43,538 nucleotides of DNA, taken from a virus. Positions 22,435 through 30,861 of the stretch are shown here, piece by piece. The stretch spans positions 1 to 43,538 of IMG/VR virus record IMGVR_UViG_3300029267_002218. One strand, given 5' to 3'. Every line of letters starts with the position of its first letter. Positions within the stretch are counted from its first letter, which is position 1. Under the pieces are notes generated by a model. That model was not told the origin of the DNA. It made no database searches and was given only the letters and a program-made list of their open reading frames with translations. The translations under genes were made by a program, and so were the position numbers.

Positions 22435-22843
22435 AATAATGATGACTTATGCAATGACTTTCGTCGGTGTTCATTATCGCTGGGGAGGCAACAGCCCACT
22501 CGACGGTATGGATTGCTCCGGTTACGCCCAAGAAGTTTTGGCCAGTGTCGGAAAAGACCCGAAAGGGGATCAAACCGCCCAAGGACTGTTTAACCATTTT
22601 CACATCAAAGAAGGTAAGCCGGTGCAGATGTCACCACAACGCGGTGCTTTGGTTTTCTTCGGTCGCAACTACAATCGGATCACTCATGTAGGAATTGCGT
22701 TGAACGATCTCTTGATGATTGAATCTGGAGGCGGTGACTCAACAACGGACTCGAAGACTGAGGCCGCGAAAAGAAATGCCATGGTACGAATAAGGCCAAT
22801 ATCTAATCGTAAGGATTTTCTCGGAGCTGTGTCGGTCTTTTAA
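22427..22843 (+). CDS. NlpC/P60-family peptidoglycan endopeptidase, candidate endolysin
   Basis: A 138-residue cysteine peptidase. The catalytic Cys is C30 in DGMDCSGYAQE and the catalytic His is H87 in ITHVGIAL; YRWGGNSPLDG precedes them as usual. It would cut stem-peptide bonds in the cell wall. ATG 22427 has GGAGG at about six bases, so the upstream part of the open frame is not coding. It is encoded opposite to the structural operon and shares the TTAA stop region with the convergent gene at 22840. No signal peptide is seen. Confidence 0.86.
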   Translation: MIEIMMTYAMTFVGVHYRWGGNSPLDGMDCSGYAQEVLASVGKDPKGDQTAQGLFNHFHIKEGKPVQMSPQRGALVFFGRNYNRITHVGIALNDLLMIESGGGDSTTDSKTEAAKRNAMVRIRPISNRKDFLGAVSVF

Positions 22844-23184
22844 CCACACGGTGCTTCACGAACGGTCAGCACGTTGTCGAAAGGCACGATCCTTGTCTCT
22901 CCCGACGCGTTGACCAATTTACAGAAAAAAGACATCTCTTTACCGGCCCGTAAAAGTGCGGTTTTTGCTTCAGTCCAAACAATCTTAATGCTACCACCTA
23001 TCGCACTTTCGATGGAGATTTCACCCGACGACTTTTTCATAATAGTTGAAGTGCCATCTTCGTTTTTAAAACATGCCTCAATTTCGGTGTTGTCGGTTAG
23101 ATCAAAAGGGATATTAGTCTCTTTCGTGATAAACTGAATTTCGCTCGGTTGATCCGTCCCTTTGAAAATTACTAATTCTTGCAT
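22840..23184 (-). CDS. Virion accessory protein, beta-rich
   Basis: A 114-residue protein of alternating strands (IFKGTDQPSEIQFITK, IEACFKNEDGT, SIKIVWTEAKT). This looks like the small immunoglobulin-like or upper-baseplate proteins encoded with fibre genes. Last gene of the long leftward operon. SD AAGGGAT. Assignment by composition and position only. Confidence 0.58.
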   Translation of the reverse strand: MQELVIFKGTDQPSEIQFITKETNIPFDLTDNTEIEACFKNEDGTSTIMKKSSGEISIESAIGGSIKIVWTEAKTALLRAGKEMSFFCKLVNASGETRIVPFDNVLTVREAPCG

Positions 23185-23648
23185 AACACTATCCCTTTTA
23201 TTTTTTCAGTTGTGATTTTTCCGACGATTAAAGGTTGATCTTTTACATAGCCCTTGATCGAAGTTTCATCCTTAATCTTCCCGACCAATTCTGATCCGGC
23301 AATAACTCCTTTTATTTTAGTTGAACCTACGATGCCAATTATTTTCTCGCACTCCCCATCTTGGACAGTTCCGGCAGTTGGCTTCGTGAAAGATATCCTA
23401 AAGGGCGCACGATGAGATTCGTCTTGGCTGTCAATAATGCCGTACCACTCACCCTCTGGATCTGACAGGGCAGTGGAAAAAGAAACCGAGTATATTCCAG
23501 TCATACCAGGCACCGTTTCCTCTGCCAACGTCAATGGGCCAAGGCTTGAGCCGTCGGGTTTTCTTACTGTTGCCTCGATGTTAGAAAGCCCGGTAGTCAA
23601 GTCCTTGGCGTGATAAATAATCTTATACGGAAGTCCTAAAAGTGCCAT
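23172..23648 (-). CDS. Fibre-associated protein with C-terminal strand repeats
   Basis: A 158-residue protein. The N-terminal ~95 residues form an Ig-like beta domain (YHAKDLTTGLSNIEATVRKP, GIYSVSFSTAL). The C-terminal ~60 residues carry repeated short strands (IIGIVGSTKIKGVI, ELVGKIKDETSIKGYV, LIVGKITTEKIKGIV) like a beta-solenoid tip. It overlaps the next gene by 13 bases. Probably part of the adsorption apparatus. Confidence 0.6.
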   Translation of the reverse strand: MALLGLPYKIIYHAKDLTTGLSNIEATVRKPDGSSLGPLTLAEETVPGMTGIYSVSFSTALSDPEGEWYGIIDSQDESHRAPFRISFTKPTAGTVQDGECEKIIGIVGSTKIKGVIAGSELVGKIKDETSIKGYVKDQPLIVGKITTEKIKGIVLCKN

Positions 23649-24847
23649 TAGACCGCAGTACCTCCAGTAAATTGTCGATCAGAGATTTCCTTTAACGAGT
23701 CAACACCTGTGTCGAAACCAGCACCCTTGATCAAGTTAATATCTCCGATTAGGTTGTTGACCGATGTTTGGCTGGCCTTATCAGCAATCGCATCGATGAT
23801 GGCCTGATTTCCGATAGTCCCACTATTTAGGATGGCATTGCTATCATCCACAACTGCGTCCAGCGCATCAAGTGCCGCCTTAAGAGCAGCAAGACCAAAA
23901 GATGCGTCGTTGATCTTGGTTTGTACGTCTGCCATTTGTGGCTGCATTACTGAAGTATCGTCAAGGACGGCTTGAAGAGTAACCTGTTGAGCCAATCCTG
24001 ACGCCTGAATTTGATCGACTACGTTGGTTGATCTAACTGCTTCAAGGGCAATTGTGTTCTCTGTATAGTTAACAATCATGTTGATCTGTTCTTTCGTTTG
24101 ACCGGCTGGAATAGTTAGCTCGATTTCATATCGACCTTGACCTAATCGCGTAGCCGCTTTTGGAGAAGAACCGCCGCCGGTGAAAAGGTTTCCACGGTCT
24201 AGCCCGGCAGAGTTTGCTAAAGAAACCTGAACAGAGTTGCTATCAGGATCTTCGAGATCGCCAGATGTATTGTAAATATTTACTTTGACCTTATAAACTT
24301 CCGATCCAGTGGGAGGAGAGATCAATTCAGGTGGTAAAGCAACAACGGTTCTAGTGTTGTTTTGGATAGATGTAACACCGGCCTGAACAGAATCAACCAG
24401 AGCCTTTAATGCTGAAAGACCATAAGATCCATCTTTCACCTCTGTGTTTGTATCCTCAACGGTACCCTTAACACTGGTAACATCAGACTGAAGGGCGGTT
24501 ATTGCAGAATCAATCGTGTCAATCTTGCCTTCAATTGTTGTCAGGTGAGCTTCGAGATCATCTTCGTCGTTTGCAGTAATGGTTAATTTGACTGTTGCCG
24601 GAGCAGACTTGGAAGTCGAGTCAATAGTAATTTGATAGACCCCAACGCCGCCAAAAGAATTTATCTGCGTAGGAGACAATGTTAGTCGATATCTACCTGG
24701 AGCATCACTGGCGTTGATTTCAGCTAGCGCAAGACCTGTTGCCACAGCAGTTGCAGCTCCATCTTTAAATACGTTCGCCGTTACATCAGTAAGACCGGGT
24801 GAAAAGTTTTTTGCTGTGTAAACAGCGTATTGAGTTTTAATTGCCAT
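23648..24847 (-). CDS. Tail-fibre-like structural protein
   Basis: A 399-residue protein. The N-terminal Ig-like domain (NFSPGLTDVTANVFKDG, PGRYRLTLSP) resembles the one in the adjacent gene at 23172, suggesting they are related. Coiled-coil stretches flank a second beta domain, and two similar segments recur (GSYGLSALKALVDSVQ and ASFGLAALKAALDALD). Such alternation is typical of trimeric fibres. AGGAGG SD. Confidence 0.68.
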   Translation of the reverse strand: MAIKTQYAVYTAKNFSPGLTDVTANVFKDGAATAVATGLALAEINASDAPGRYRLTLSPTQINSFGGVGVYQITIDSTSKSAPATVKLTITANDEDDLEAHLTTIEGKIDTIDSAITALQSDVTSVKGTVEDTNTEVKDGSYGLSALKALVDSVQAGVTSIQNNTRTVVALPPELISPPTGSEVYKVKVNIYNTSGDLEDPDSNSVQVSLANSAGLDRGNLFTGGGSSPKAATRLGQGRYEIELTIPAGQTKEQINMIVNYTENTIALEAVRSTNVVDQIQASGLAQQVTLQAVLDDTSVMQPQMADVQTKINDASFGLAALKAALDALDAVVDDSNAILNSGTIGNQAIIDAIADKASQTSVNNLIGDINLIKGAGFDTGVDSLKEISDRQFTGGTAV

Positions 24848-24857
24848 GGGATTCCTC

Positions 24858-25193
24858 CTATATTGCTAATCCATCATTTTCATCTATTTTTTCTTCAAGT
24901 AAAAACCTGTTATTGTTTACAATTATGTCAACTGTTCCAAGTATTTTCTGTTTGTTTCCATCGTCTACATAAACACGAGCAAATAAATTCTTTTTTTCAG
25001 TGAAAGTGGGCTGCCACAGCGTTTTGTAATAACCAGTTGCTCCAATTTCAGGCATTGCTTGACTTAAAATCTCTGAGTTGTCTAGCAAGTCAATAACAGA
25101 AACGATTATATTTAGCCCGTTTTCCGGTTTGCCACTTCTGTAAACAACAGTTGTAAAGTAAATATCTGGAGAAAACGTGTCGTAAATTCTCAT
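24858..25193 (-). CDS. Virion accessory protein
   Basis: A 111-residue beta-rich protein (YFTTVVYRSGKPENGLNIIVSV, ATGYYKTLWQP) again with the Ig-like style of its neighbours. ATG 25193 overlaps the membrane-protein stop as ATGA. A TTG at 25211 is less likely. Probably structural. Confidence 0.6.
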   Translation of the reverse strand: MRIYDTFSPDIYFTTVVYRSGKPENGLNIIVSVIDLLDNSEILSQAMPEIGATGYYKTLWQPTFTEKKNLFARVYVDDGNKQKILGTVDIIVNNNRFLLEEKIDENDGLAI

Positions 25194-25456
25194 TTCTTTA
25201 TCCAGCTCCAAAGTTCATACTCGTAGTCTTCGTCATACTCGATGTTCTCAACAGAGTGGTTTTTTTGGCCAAGTAGTCGATAAAAAATCTTATCGATAAA
25301 CCAGGCCATCTTTCGTGCGAACCATATTGGCTTACCAGACTTCATTGCGCGACCAGCCCGACTTGAAACTGTCTCGCTAGGGTCACCAAGAAGCAGGGTA
25401 TTTAATGCTAGATCAAGTAAAATCAAAATATTAAAGATAATTTTCCACAAAATCAT
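25190..25456 (-). CDS. Conserved phage membrane-associated protein
   Basis: An 88-residue protein with an N-terminal membrane helix (IIFNILILLDLALNTLLLG) followed by GDPSETVSSRAGRA, a motif recurring in phage proteins encoded near lysis genes. Function not known. SD AAGGA. ATGA overlaps on both sides. Confidence 0.7.
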   Translation of the reverse strand: MILWKIIFNILILLDLALNTLLLGDPSETVSSRAGRAMKSGKPIWFARKMAWFIDKIFYRLLGQKNHSVENIEYDEDYEYELWSWIKK

Positions 25457-25989
25457 GCGTCTTCCTTAACCTCGTGCAGTTGATAATTAACTCTTAATGT
25501 TTGATCCTGATTGTTAGTGTGATGCTTATAATACACCGCGCGAATGATAAAGACGCCGGATTCTAGTGTTTTTGAATAGGGCAAGTTTGGAGTATCCTGA
25601 TCCTCGAAATCTGTCGAAATATAAAAACGTCGCACAAACCTTTTACCAAGAACCCATAGTTCTGGATCAGCGTTAGCACGAAACAAAACTTCAAGAACAA
25701 GAAAATCGCATTCACCACCTCTCGACAGCTTTAAGTCAGCCCCTTGCAATTTAAGCTTTGATGTAACCAAGTAGTCGCAAAAGAATTTTGAATACAACTC
25801 CCCGTCAACTTCTTCCGTCAAGTTGTTATCATACGGCAAAGTTCCTGGGCCGGTATAGACACCAGTAATCCCAACCTTTCCATCATTACCCTTTAAGTCA
25901 AAAAGTCGCCCGTCTCCGGCGTAGTTGATGTCGGAAAACTCCGGCACCGGCTTCAGGATAACTTCTTGAACAGAATCTTGAGCAAACAT
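25453..25989 (-). CDS. Hypothetical beta-rich virion protein
   Basis: A 178-residue protein of mixed strands with no family recognised. GDGRLFDLKGNDGKVGITG resembles the repeated motif LEGNDGRVIS in the big fibre at 28066, which hints at a common attachment fold. Its SD AGGGG lies in the loop of a hairpin (25992-26009). Confidence 0.58.
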   Translation of the reverse strand: MFAQDSVQEVILKPVPEFSDINYAGDGRLFDLKGNDGKVGITGVYTGPGTLPYDNNLTEEVDGELYSKFFCDYLVTSKLKLQGADLKLSRGGECDFLVLEVLFRANADPELWVLGKRFVRRFYISTDFEDQDTPNLPYSKTLESGVFIIRAVYYKHHTNNQDQTLRVNYQLHEVKEDA

Positions 25990-25991
25990 AT

Positions 25992-26009
25992 TTCAATCCC
26001 CTGATTGAA
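25992..26009 (-). promoter_or_regulatory. Hairpin presenting the SD of the 25453-25989 gene
   Basis: Perfect seven-base arms (TTCAATC / GATTGAA) enclose the loop AGGG on the minus strand, and the ATG follows two bases after the hairpin. A G-rich SD in a hairpin loop is the type of site CsrA proteins bind, and this phage encodes a CsrA homologue. The regulatory role is inference. The core ANGGA consensus is only partly met. Confidence 0.4.
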
Positions 26010-26059
26010 TTTTATCACTTTTTAAGAACAGTTTAAATTGATATCTGCGTCAAATACAA

Positions 26060-26407
26060 TTAGAAAATGTATTCCTGAGGTACACACATGAATGAGCCGT
26101 TGACAAAAAAGTTATGATCCTCGGTCACGTTAGAAGGATCTTTCACCTCAAGTCTCCAGTATTTGTCCTTTTTGCATTCTTTTTTTCCGTACTTAACACA
26201 GTATTCAAGGCAAAGTTTCCCCTGATATCCCCCTGATAGTTTTTCAGGGTAGTTTTCCTGCATTTTTTTAGTGCAATGCACCCAAGGGCTTTTACGACTG
26301 TCCCTGTCTGGATATTTCTTTGGTGAAATTTTTGACAAAGCTGTGCAGCTCATCACGAAGATTAAGCAGCAACTTAAGATCACGGCGGCCGGACTTGTTA
26401 ATTTCAT
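26060..26407 (-). CDS. Lipoprotein, candidate outer-membrane spanin
   Basis: A 115-residue protein with a lipoprotein signal (AAVILSCCLIFVMSC, lipobox Cys at residue 21) and a Cys-rich mature part (six further Cys). Its first third is encoded inside the 3' end of the preceding gene in another frame, recalling the Rz/Rz1 overlap. Located after a holin-like gene. Mature part is larger and more Cys-rich than usual o-spanins, so a surface or exclusion lipoprotein is the alternative. Confidence 0.62.
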   Translation of the reverse strand: MKLTSPAAVILSCCLIFVMSCTALSKISPKKYPDRDSRKSPWVHCTKKMQENYPEKLSGGYQGKLCLEYCVKYGKKECKKDKYWRLEVKDPSNVTEDHNFFVNGSFMCVPQEYIF

Positions 26408-26534
26408 GTTTAATCCTCATTTCTAGGTCGTGAAAGTATTCACGTTTCTTCTGGTCGTAATCTGGTCTATTTTTCAAGAACAAGCTAGTAACCTCCAAGA
26501 GCAATACTAACCCTTCGGCAATTCCTGGCGACAT
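26292..26534 (-). CDS. Lysis-cassette helical protein
   Basis: An 80-residue protein: a hydrophobic N-terminal stretch (GIAEGLVLLLEVTSLFL) then charged helices (YDQKKREYFHDLEMRIKHE, DLKLLLNLRDELHSF). Start 26534 has AGGAGG six bases upstream; an open extension to 26570 is not needed. Overlap with the lipoprotein gene suggests an i-spanin-like partner, but the hydrophobic part contains Glu and may be only peripheral. Confidence 0.6.
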   Translation of the reverse strand: MSPGIAEGLVLLLEVTSLFLKNRPDYDQKKREYFHDLEMRIKHEINKSGRRDLKLLLNLRDELHSFVKNFTKEISRQGQS

Positions 26535-26542
26535 ATTGCCTC

Positions 26543-26716
26543 CTATTGAAATCCCTGACCTGTGATCCACCTCATAAAAACCATGATAAAACTCATGATG
26601 GCCATGTAGGATTCTGGATTTTCAGATATGAAGCCCTCGGCTCCTGGGATAAAGACGGCAGCCGCGTTTGCCACGGCTACCCAGATTGTCTTTGATTTGT
26701 GGACTGGCTTATCCAT
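26543..26716 (-). CDS. Holin-like protein
   Basis: A 57-residue protein starting MDKPVHKSKTIWVAVANAAA with two hydrophobic helices (IWVAVANAAAVFIPG and YMAIMSFIMVFMRWITG) around a short polar loop. The KSKTIW start and layout are common in small phage holins. Start 26716 is chosen over an extension to 26767; GAAGAG precedes it. It lies 8 bases upstream of the next lysis-type gene. Confidence 0.72.
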   Translation of the reverse strand: MDKPVHKSKTIWVAVANAAAVFIPGAEGFISENPESYMAIMSFIMVFMRWITGQGFQ

Positions 26717-27041
26717 TTGACTCTTCTTTCTCTGATGGCTTAAAGACATCATAAAGATCAAGACCAAGTGCCCCTATTTTAAGAACGGCAGAAACGATCT
26801 TCTCAACCTTTGCCTCTAGTTCATCGTCAGAAAAATCTAGTTTTTCACGAATAGCCTTATCAAGAGCATCGGCATCGTAGTTTTTCGCTTCTTCTGGAAG
26901 GGCTTTCCAATCAACGGCTGCCATAGCCGCGCCTTCATCAATTAGTTGAGCTGCAACAGCAAAGTTCTTCGTTTGTTTGAAGTCCATACCCACGTTAGCG
27001 CACTCACATAGAAAATTTGAAACTAGTAGTAAATTAGTCAC
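26709..27041 (-). CDS. Hypothetical helical protein
   Basis: A 110-residue acidic protein (DFKQTKNFAVAAQLIDEGAA, ALDKAIREKLDFSDDELEA). GTG at 27041 has AAAGGAG seven bases upstream. An internal ATG at 26987 would give a shorter form. No family recognised. Position between membrane-protein genes suggests lysis or regulation of it. Confidence 0.62.
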   Translation of the reverse strand: MTNLLLVSNFLCECANVGMDFKQTKNFAVAAQLIDEGAAMAAVDWKALPEEAKNYDADALDKAIREKLDFSDDELEAKVEKIVSAVLKIGALGLDLYDVFKPSEKEESNG

Positions 27042-27294
27042 GGTTTTCTCCTTTGTTATTGAGCAGGTAGTAAATTATTTTCTCCTGCCCATCTTTCATC
27101 TCTCTATTTAATGTTCCCATCTTAGAATCAAGAACACTTATGTCTTTCCTTAATGCCTCAAACTGCTTATTGTCAGTTTTTTCGTGAATATCACTCCATT
27201 CTTTTAGCGCGGAAACACTGGCGGTAACATCCCACAATCTTGTTGTCGCAGCCCCTATGGCCAAAACAATTAGTGCCGAAATGATCTTCAACAT
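27034..27294 (-). CDS. Membrane-anchored coiled-coil protein
   Basis: An 86-residue protein with an N-terminal membrane helix (LKIISALIVLAIGAATT) and a periplasmic-type coiled coil (FEALRKDISVLDSKMGTLNRE). This is the layout of i-spanins and of some holin accessory proteins. AAGGAG SD. The lipoprotein encoded three genes further on could be its partner. Confidence 0.62.
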   Translation of the reverse strand: MLKIISALIVLAIGAATTRLWDVTASVSALKEWSDIHEKTDNKQFEALRKDISVLDSKMGTLNREMKDGQEKIIYYLLNNKGENRD

Positions 27295-27303
27295 AAGAAC
27301 TCC

Positions 27304-28065
27304 TTATTGACAGGTTTTTATCGCGTCGATAGCTGCCAATGAATTATCAATGTCGCTTTGCAGGATCGTGGTGCCGTTTGCCGTTAAAGCAGCTATCCCG
27401 TCACGGGCTATGCAAAGATCTCCGTCCAGCAAATCAACCTTGATTTTAGCTAAATCAGTCTTTAGCTGTTTGCGTTGCCCTTTGGTTAGTCCCTTCATGT
27501 CACTTGAGATTTTAACTAGAGCATAAATTCTTTTCCCCGCTGCCATGTCTGCATATTTCGCCTTAATAGCGGCTTCTGTCGCGGCCTCTGTCGCCTTAGC
27601 AGATTCGTAAGCAGCTTTTAGCGTGGCATCCTCAACGACAATTTTGTTGCCTGACGGTACTTCGACATAACCAAGAAGTTTGGTGCAGTAAACTTCCGAG
27701 TTGTCTTCGAGTCGAACAACGAAGTAGCCATTGAGTCCGTCGCACACTTGGGCGGCTTGTTTTTCCAAGCAGTCTTCCTCTTGAGTTTTTGTCTCATCAA
27801 TTTCAGTTGTGGCAGGGTCATCGACGACCGCAGCACAGGCAACCACATTTGACTTTGCCTCATAAATAGGTTGGTCAATGTCATTAATCATCTCATCAAT
27901 GACCTTGTAATACTCTTTGTGGTATCCACTTGGCAGTCTTAGATAGTCACCTGTTTTTGGTTTTTTTAAATACACCTTTCCAACTGATTTGCTCTCAATC
28001 TCAGATCTAAGAGCATAGTTGGCAAAGGCAGAAAAGCTTATTAAAAATAAAAGTAAATATTTCAT
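27304..28065 (-). CDS. Secreted protein with signal peptide, function unknown
   Basis: A 253-residue protein with a clear Sec signal (MKYLLLFLISFSAFA, cleavage before NYALR), four to six Cys in the mature part (VVACAAVV, EEDCLEKQAAQVCDG, YCTKL, DLCIARD) and an Ala-rich helical C-terminal half. It is coupled to the large fibre gene (TAA ATG). It could be a fibre chaperone or periplasmic partner. No family is recognised. Confidence 0.72.
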   Translation of the reverse strand: MKYLLLFLISFSAFANYALRSEIESKSVGKVYLKKPKTGDYLRLPSGYHKEYYKVIDEMINDIDQPIYEAKSNVVACAAVVDDPATTEIDETKTQEEDCLEKQAAQVCDGLNGYFVVRLEDNSEVYCTKLLGYVEVPSGNKIVVEDATLKAAYESAKATEAATEAAIKAKYADMAAGKRIYALVKISSDMKGLTKGQRKQLKTDLAKIKVDLLDGDLCIARDGIAALTANGTTILQSDIDNSLAAIDAIKTCQ

Positions 28066-30240
28066 TTATCTCTCCCCCATGCAAAACAAGTAAAAATCTT
28101 GATCTCTCTCAATAGATCCACCACCACCAGTTGGATATGAGTTTCTCATTGTTATTCCAGATGAAAGCGCAGATGTGACAGTCAAAATATCATCGCTTGA
28201 AAGATTTGCCCCCCAACACAATGGAGTACCACTGTAAATTCCTAATAAAAAACTAATATCAACTAATCCAATAGATGACCTATTGACACTATTTATCCAG
28301 CTACCACACATTGAGTGATCTGTGCTTGCTGTCCCATTATTCCTGATAACACACCCATTAATCCTCACCCCAAAACCAACACTTGTGTCAACCATATTTT
28401 GAACTACTGGGCGAGATACGTTGTGACTTATCATTCTCACTGACCACTTTGCTGTATCGGTAAGTATGTCTCCACTTGAGCTTGAAATCCTACCCCTTAA
28501 GACAAAACCAGTCTTGCCTGTTGACGGGATAACGAAAGTTCCACAAACATGGGCAACATCTCTTAGATTTGTAACAGCACCATTGACACTGCGCTCACTT
28601 GGCTCCTCCTGCAAAACCACTAGGGGGTCACTTGGATCAACTACTGACATTTTATAATACTGTACAACGGTGGCGTTTGAGTCAGCAGTAAAGTCTATAC
28701 AAGCCTCATACCTGCCAGCAACTGGAATATCAACGCTTATTCCCATTAACTCATTACCTGTACTACACGTTGATCCCCCAACACTCCCATCGTCACAAAT
28801 AATTGATGATGATCCAACTCGTTGATTAAGTACAATTGATGAATTTATAAATGGCCCATTAGTAGTATGACTAAAGGTAAATAAGGTTGACCCTATGTGG
28901 TCAGCCTCAACAAAAAAATCAGCCTGCTCAGGAGTAAATGCCTCAGTTGTTTCGCTTCCTTGATTCCCAATTTTTACTTCGGTAATGTTTAAGTAGTGAG
29001 CAGTTGAGTTATTATCCAAGGTGAACCCGTTGCCCATTCTAATATGAAGAGTGTCTCCTTTTGCAAACTCACCCTTAGAGCTGTTATACATAAAATCTTG
29101 AACACCAGAATACCTAGTACTTCTAAAGTCCATTAAAAACTTATACAGAGCCCCATTTTTATAGAGCAAGGCATCTCTGTCTGCTGCTGTTGTTGCTGAT
29201 GTAGATCCATTAATATAAATTACGGTATCGTCGCCCTGCACAGTGTAATAGTTATTATCACCAGATGATGTCCATCCAGTGCCTGACCCAGAAAAATAAA
29301 CATCTTCTGTATTGGCAGAAATCACCCTGCCATCATTTCCTTCAAGCTTAAAACTGGCCAAGATATGCGACATTTTCCCAACAGGATTAATATTTTTATT
29401 ACTACCTAAATAAGCCTCATCAAAATCAATTGTCCCTGCACTAGTTGAGATAATTCTAAGTGCAACAGCATTTCCGGCAGTCGGGCAGTCGAACGTGATA
29501 GTCGGTGCCTTCAACCATGAAGTTAAATCTGAAATCGTCCCAGATGATAGCTCAACAGGTGTCCCAGACGGGTCTTCAATGACCTTATATTCAAAGGCGT
29601 TATCCCCTTGGAGGTATTTAATGTCGGCCATACAGCCACCTGAGATAAAATCGGGCCATGCAGCTATAATTTGTTGGGCGTACTCTCCGGCACCAGTTGC
29701 GACGAGGCGAAAATACTTCGCATTATCTTCGGTAGAATTTGTGTAAGACTCTTGGGTGAACGTTCCACCTGTGTTAGTCCAACTTAATAGCCCATCTTCA
29801 GCACCGTTGTTGGCCAAAAGGTTAATACCTCCGGCACCGCCGCCGCCTGATCCAGAGCCAATTTTTTTCTCAAGTGATCCATCGTTGGAGAAAACCAATT
29901 TGCCTTGAGTGTTATCCCACTTAAAAAAAGGATTTGACGCCCCTGCCCCGATATCAAAGGTAAATAGTTTATCGTTCGCAACTCCATCCCCAACCGTAAG
30001 ATCACCTTCAGAAGTAAACGCGCCCTGCACGGTAGATTCTTTCGTGAACACAAAGTCTTTAGATGTTGCATTGACTTCAATTGTAGGGTTAGTGGCACCA
30101 TCACCTACGTCAAAAATAATTTCTTTAAGTGCGGTCGAACCGCTAACACCGAGTTGAAAAACATCGGTTCTTAACTTCTCTGGGACTGCCGCATAAGCAA
30201 TCGTGCAGATTAGAAAAAGGAATAAAATAAGTTTTTTCAT
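28066..30240 (-). CDS. Large tail fibre/spike-like protein with a signal peptide
   Basis: A 724-residue protein. An N-terminal Sec signal (MKKLILFLFLICTIAYA) is unusual for a virion protein. Repeats of DVGDGATNP and DIGAGASNP follow, then a Gly-rich hinge (GSGSGGGGAGG), a carbohydrate-binding-like beta domain (NLLANNGAEDGLLSW), several jelly-roll-type stretches and a C-terminal Cys-containing domain (RINGCVIRNNG, GTPLCWGANL). Placement after baseplate genes and size suggest the main receptor-binding fibre. SD GAGGTGG confirms the start includes the signal. Confidence 0.75.
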   Translation of the reverse strand: MKKLILFLFLICTIAYAAVPEKLRTDVFQLGVSGSTALKEIIFDVGDGATNPTIEVNATSKDFVFTKESTVQGAFTSEGDLTVGDGVANDKLFTFDIGAGASNPFFKWDNTQGKLVFSNDGSLEKKIGSGSGGGGAGGINLLANNGAEDGLLSWTNTGGTFTQESYTNSTEDNAKYFRLVATGAGEYAQQIIAAWPDFISGGCMADIKYLQGDNAFEYKVIEDPSGTPVELSSGTISDLTSWLKAPTITFDCPTAGNAVALRIISTSAGTIDFDEAYLGSNKNINPVGKMSHILASFKLEGNDGRVISANTEDVYFSGSGTGWTSSGDNNYYTVQGDDTVIYINGSTSATTAADRDALLYKNGALYKFLMDFRSTRYSGVQDFMYNSSKGEFAKGDTLHIRMGNGFTLDNNSTAHYLNITEVKIGNQGSETTEAFTPEQADFFVEADHIGSTLFTFSHTTNGPFINSSIVLNQRVGSSSIICDDGSVGGSTCSTGNELMGISVDIPVAGRYEACIDFTADSNATVVQYYKMSVVDPSDPLVVLQEEPSERSVNGAVTNLRDVAHVCGTFVIPSTGKTGFVLRGRISSSSGDILTDTAKWSVRMISHNVSRPVVQNMVDTSVGFGVRINGCVIRNNGTASTDHSMCGSWINSVNRSSIGLVDISFLLGIYSGTPLCWGANLSSDDILTVTSALSSGITMRNSYPTGGGGSIERDQDFYLFCMGER

Positions 30241-30241
30241 G

Positions 30242-30838
30242 TTATGCCACCTCGTTTACATTTGCTGTTAAAACTGAATTAGTGCCTAAATCGTCGATGT
30301 CAGTATCATTATTCAAAAAATAAGCCTGAGTAACAAGGCAATTTTTGCAGTTGGCCGTTAGTTGTATGGCCTTATCAGTACCGGTATTGAAACCAATAAA
30401 CCTACCACCGATAACTCGAACCCTTTCCGCGTCAACTTGAAGACCGAGAGCCAAAGATGTGACCGTCGAAATGACTGCCGTCGGAGCAAACTCAACCAAG
30501 ATGTCGTCTTTATCGATTACTTGAGTAACTGTTAAGGCAAACGGATCTTTAACTAGAATTTTAGCACCGGCAGAAACGGCAGCAACCGCATCGTTAATAG
30601 TGCCGTGAGTCCCTCCAACGCCAACTATCGCGTCGTAGTTTAGTTGTTGGGCCGCAACAGCATCAACCTCGGTGTCGAAGTGGACTATCCACTGGTAGAT
30701 TAAGTTGAGAATATAATTCATGAACTTTACGTTCGGCTTCTCAACTGCCCACCCCTGTTCTTTCTTAGCGGTTCCTGGGTTTTCTACTAGGGCTGCCCCA
30801 TCTGTTGCCCATACTGGTAATTCACTTGGTTTGGCCAT
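30242..30838 (-). CDS. Tail fibre base / beta-helix protein
   Basis: A 198-residue protein. The N-terminus (LPVWATDGAALVENPGTAKK, VEKPNVKFMNYILNLIYQW) is typical of fibre proteins that dock to the baseplate. Then a parallel beta-helix-like part follows (ILVKDPFALTVTQV, RVRVIGGRFIGFNTG, KNCLVTQAYFLNN). It likely connects the baseplate to the larger fibre encoded next. SD TAGGAG. Confidence 0.74.
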   Translation of the reverse strand: MAKPSELPVWATDGAALVENPGTAKKEQGWAVEKPNVKFMNYILNLIYQWIVHFDTEVDAVAAQQLNYDAIVGVGGTHGTINDAVAAVSAGAKILVKDPFALTVTQVIDKDDILVEFAPTAVISTVTSLALGLQVDAERVRVIGGRFIGFNTGTDKAIQLTANCKNCLVTQAYFLNNDTDIDDLGTNSVLTANVNEVA

Positions 30839-30861
30839 ATCGATTTCTCCTATTCATTATT

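Noticed and set aside
23172-23648. Repeated IxG/KIKG segments as a DNA-level repeat or CRISPR-like array
   Set aside because: The repetition is at protein level only (short strands); nucleotide sequence is not repeated.
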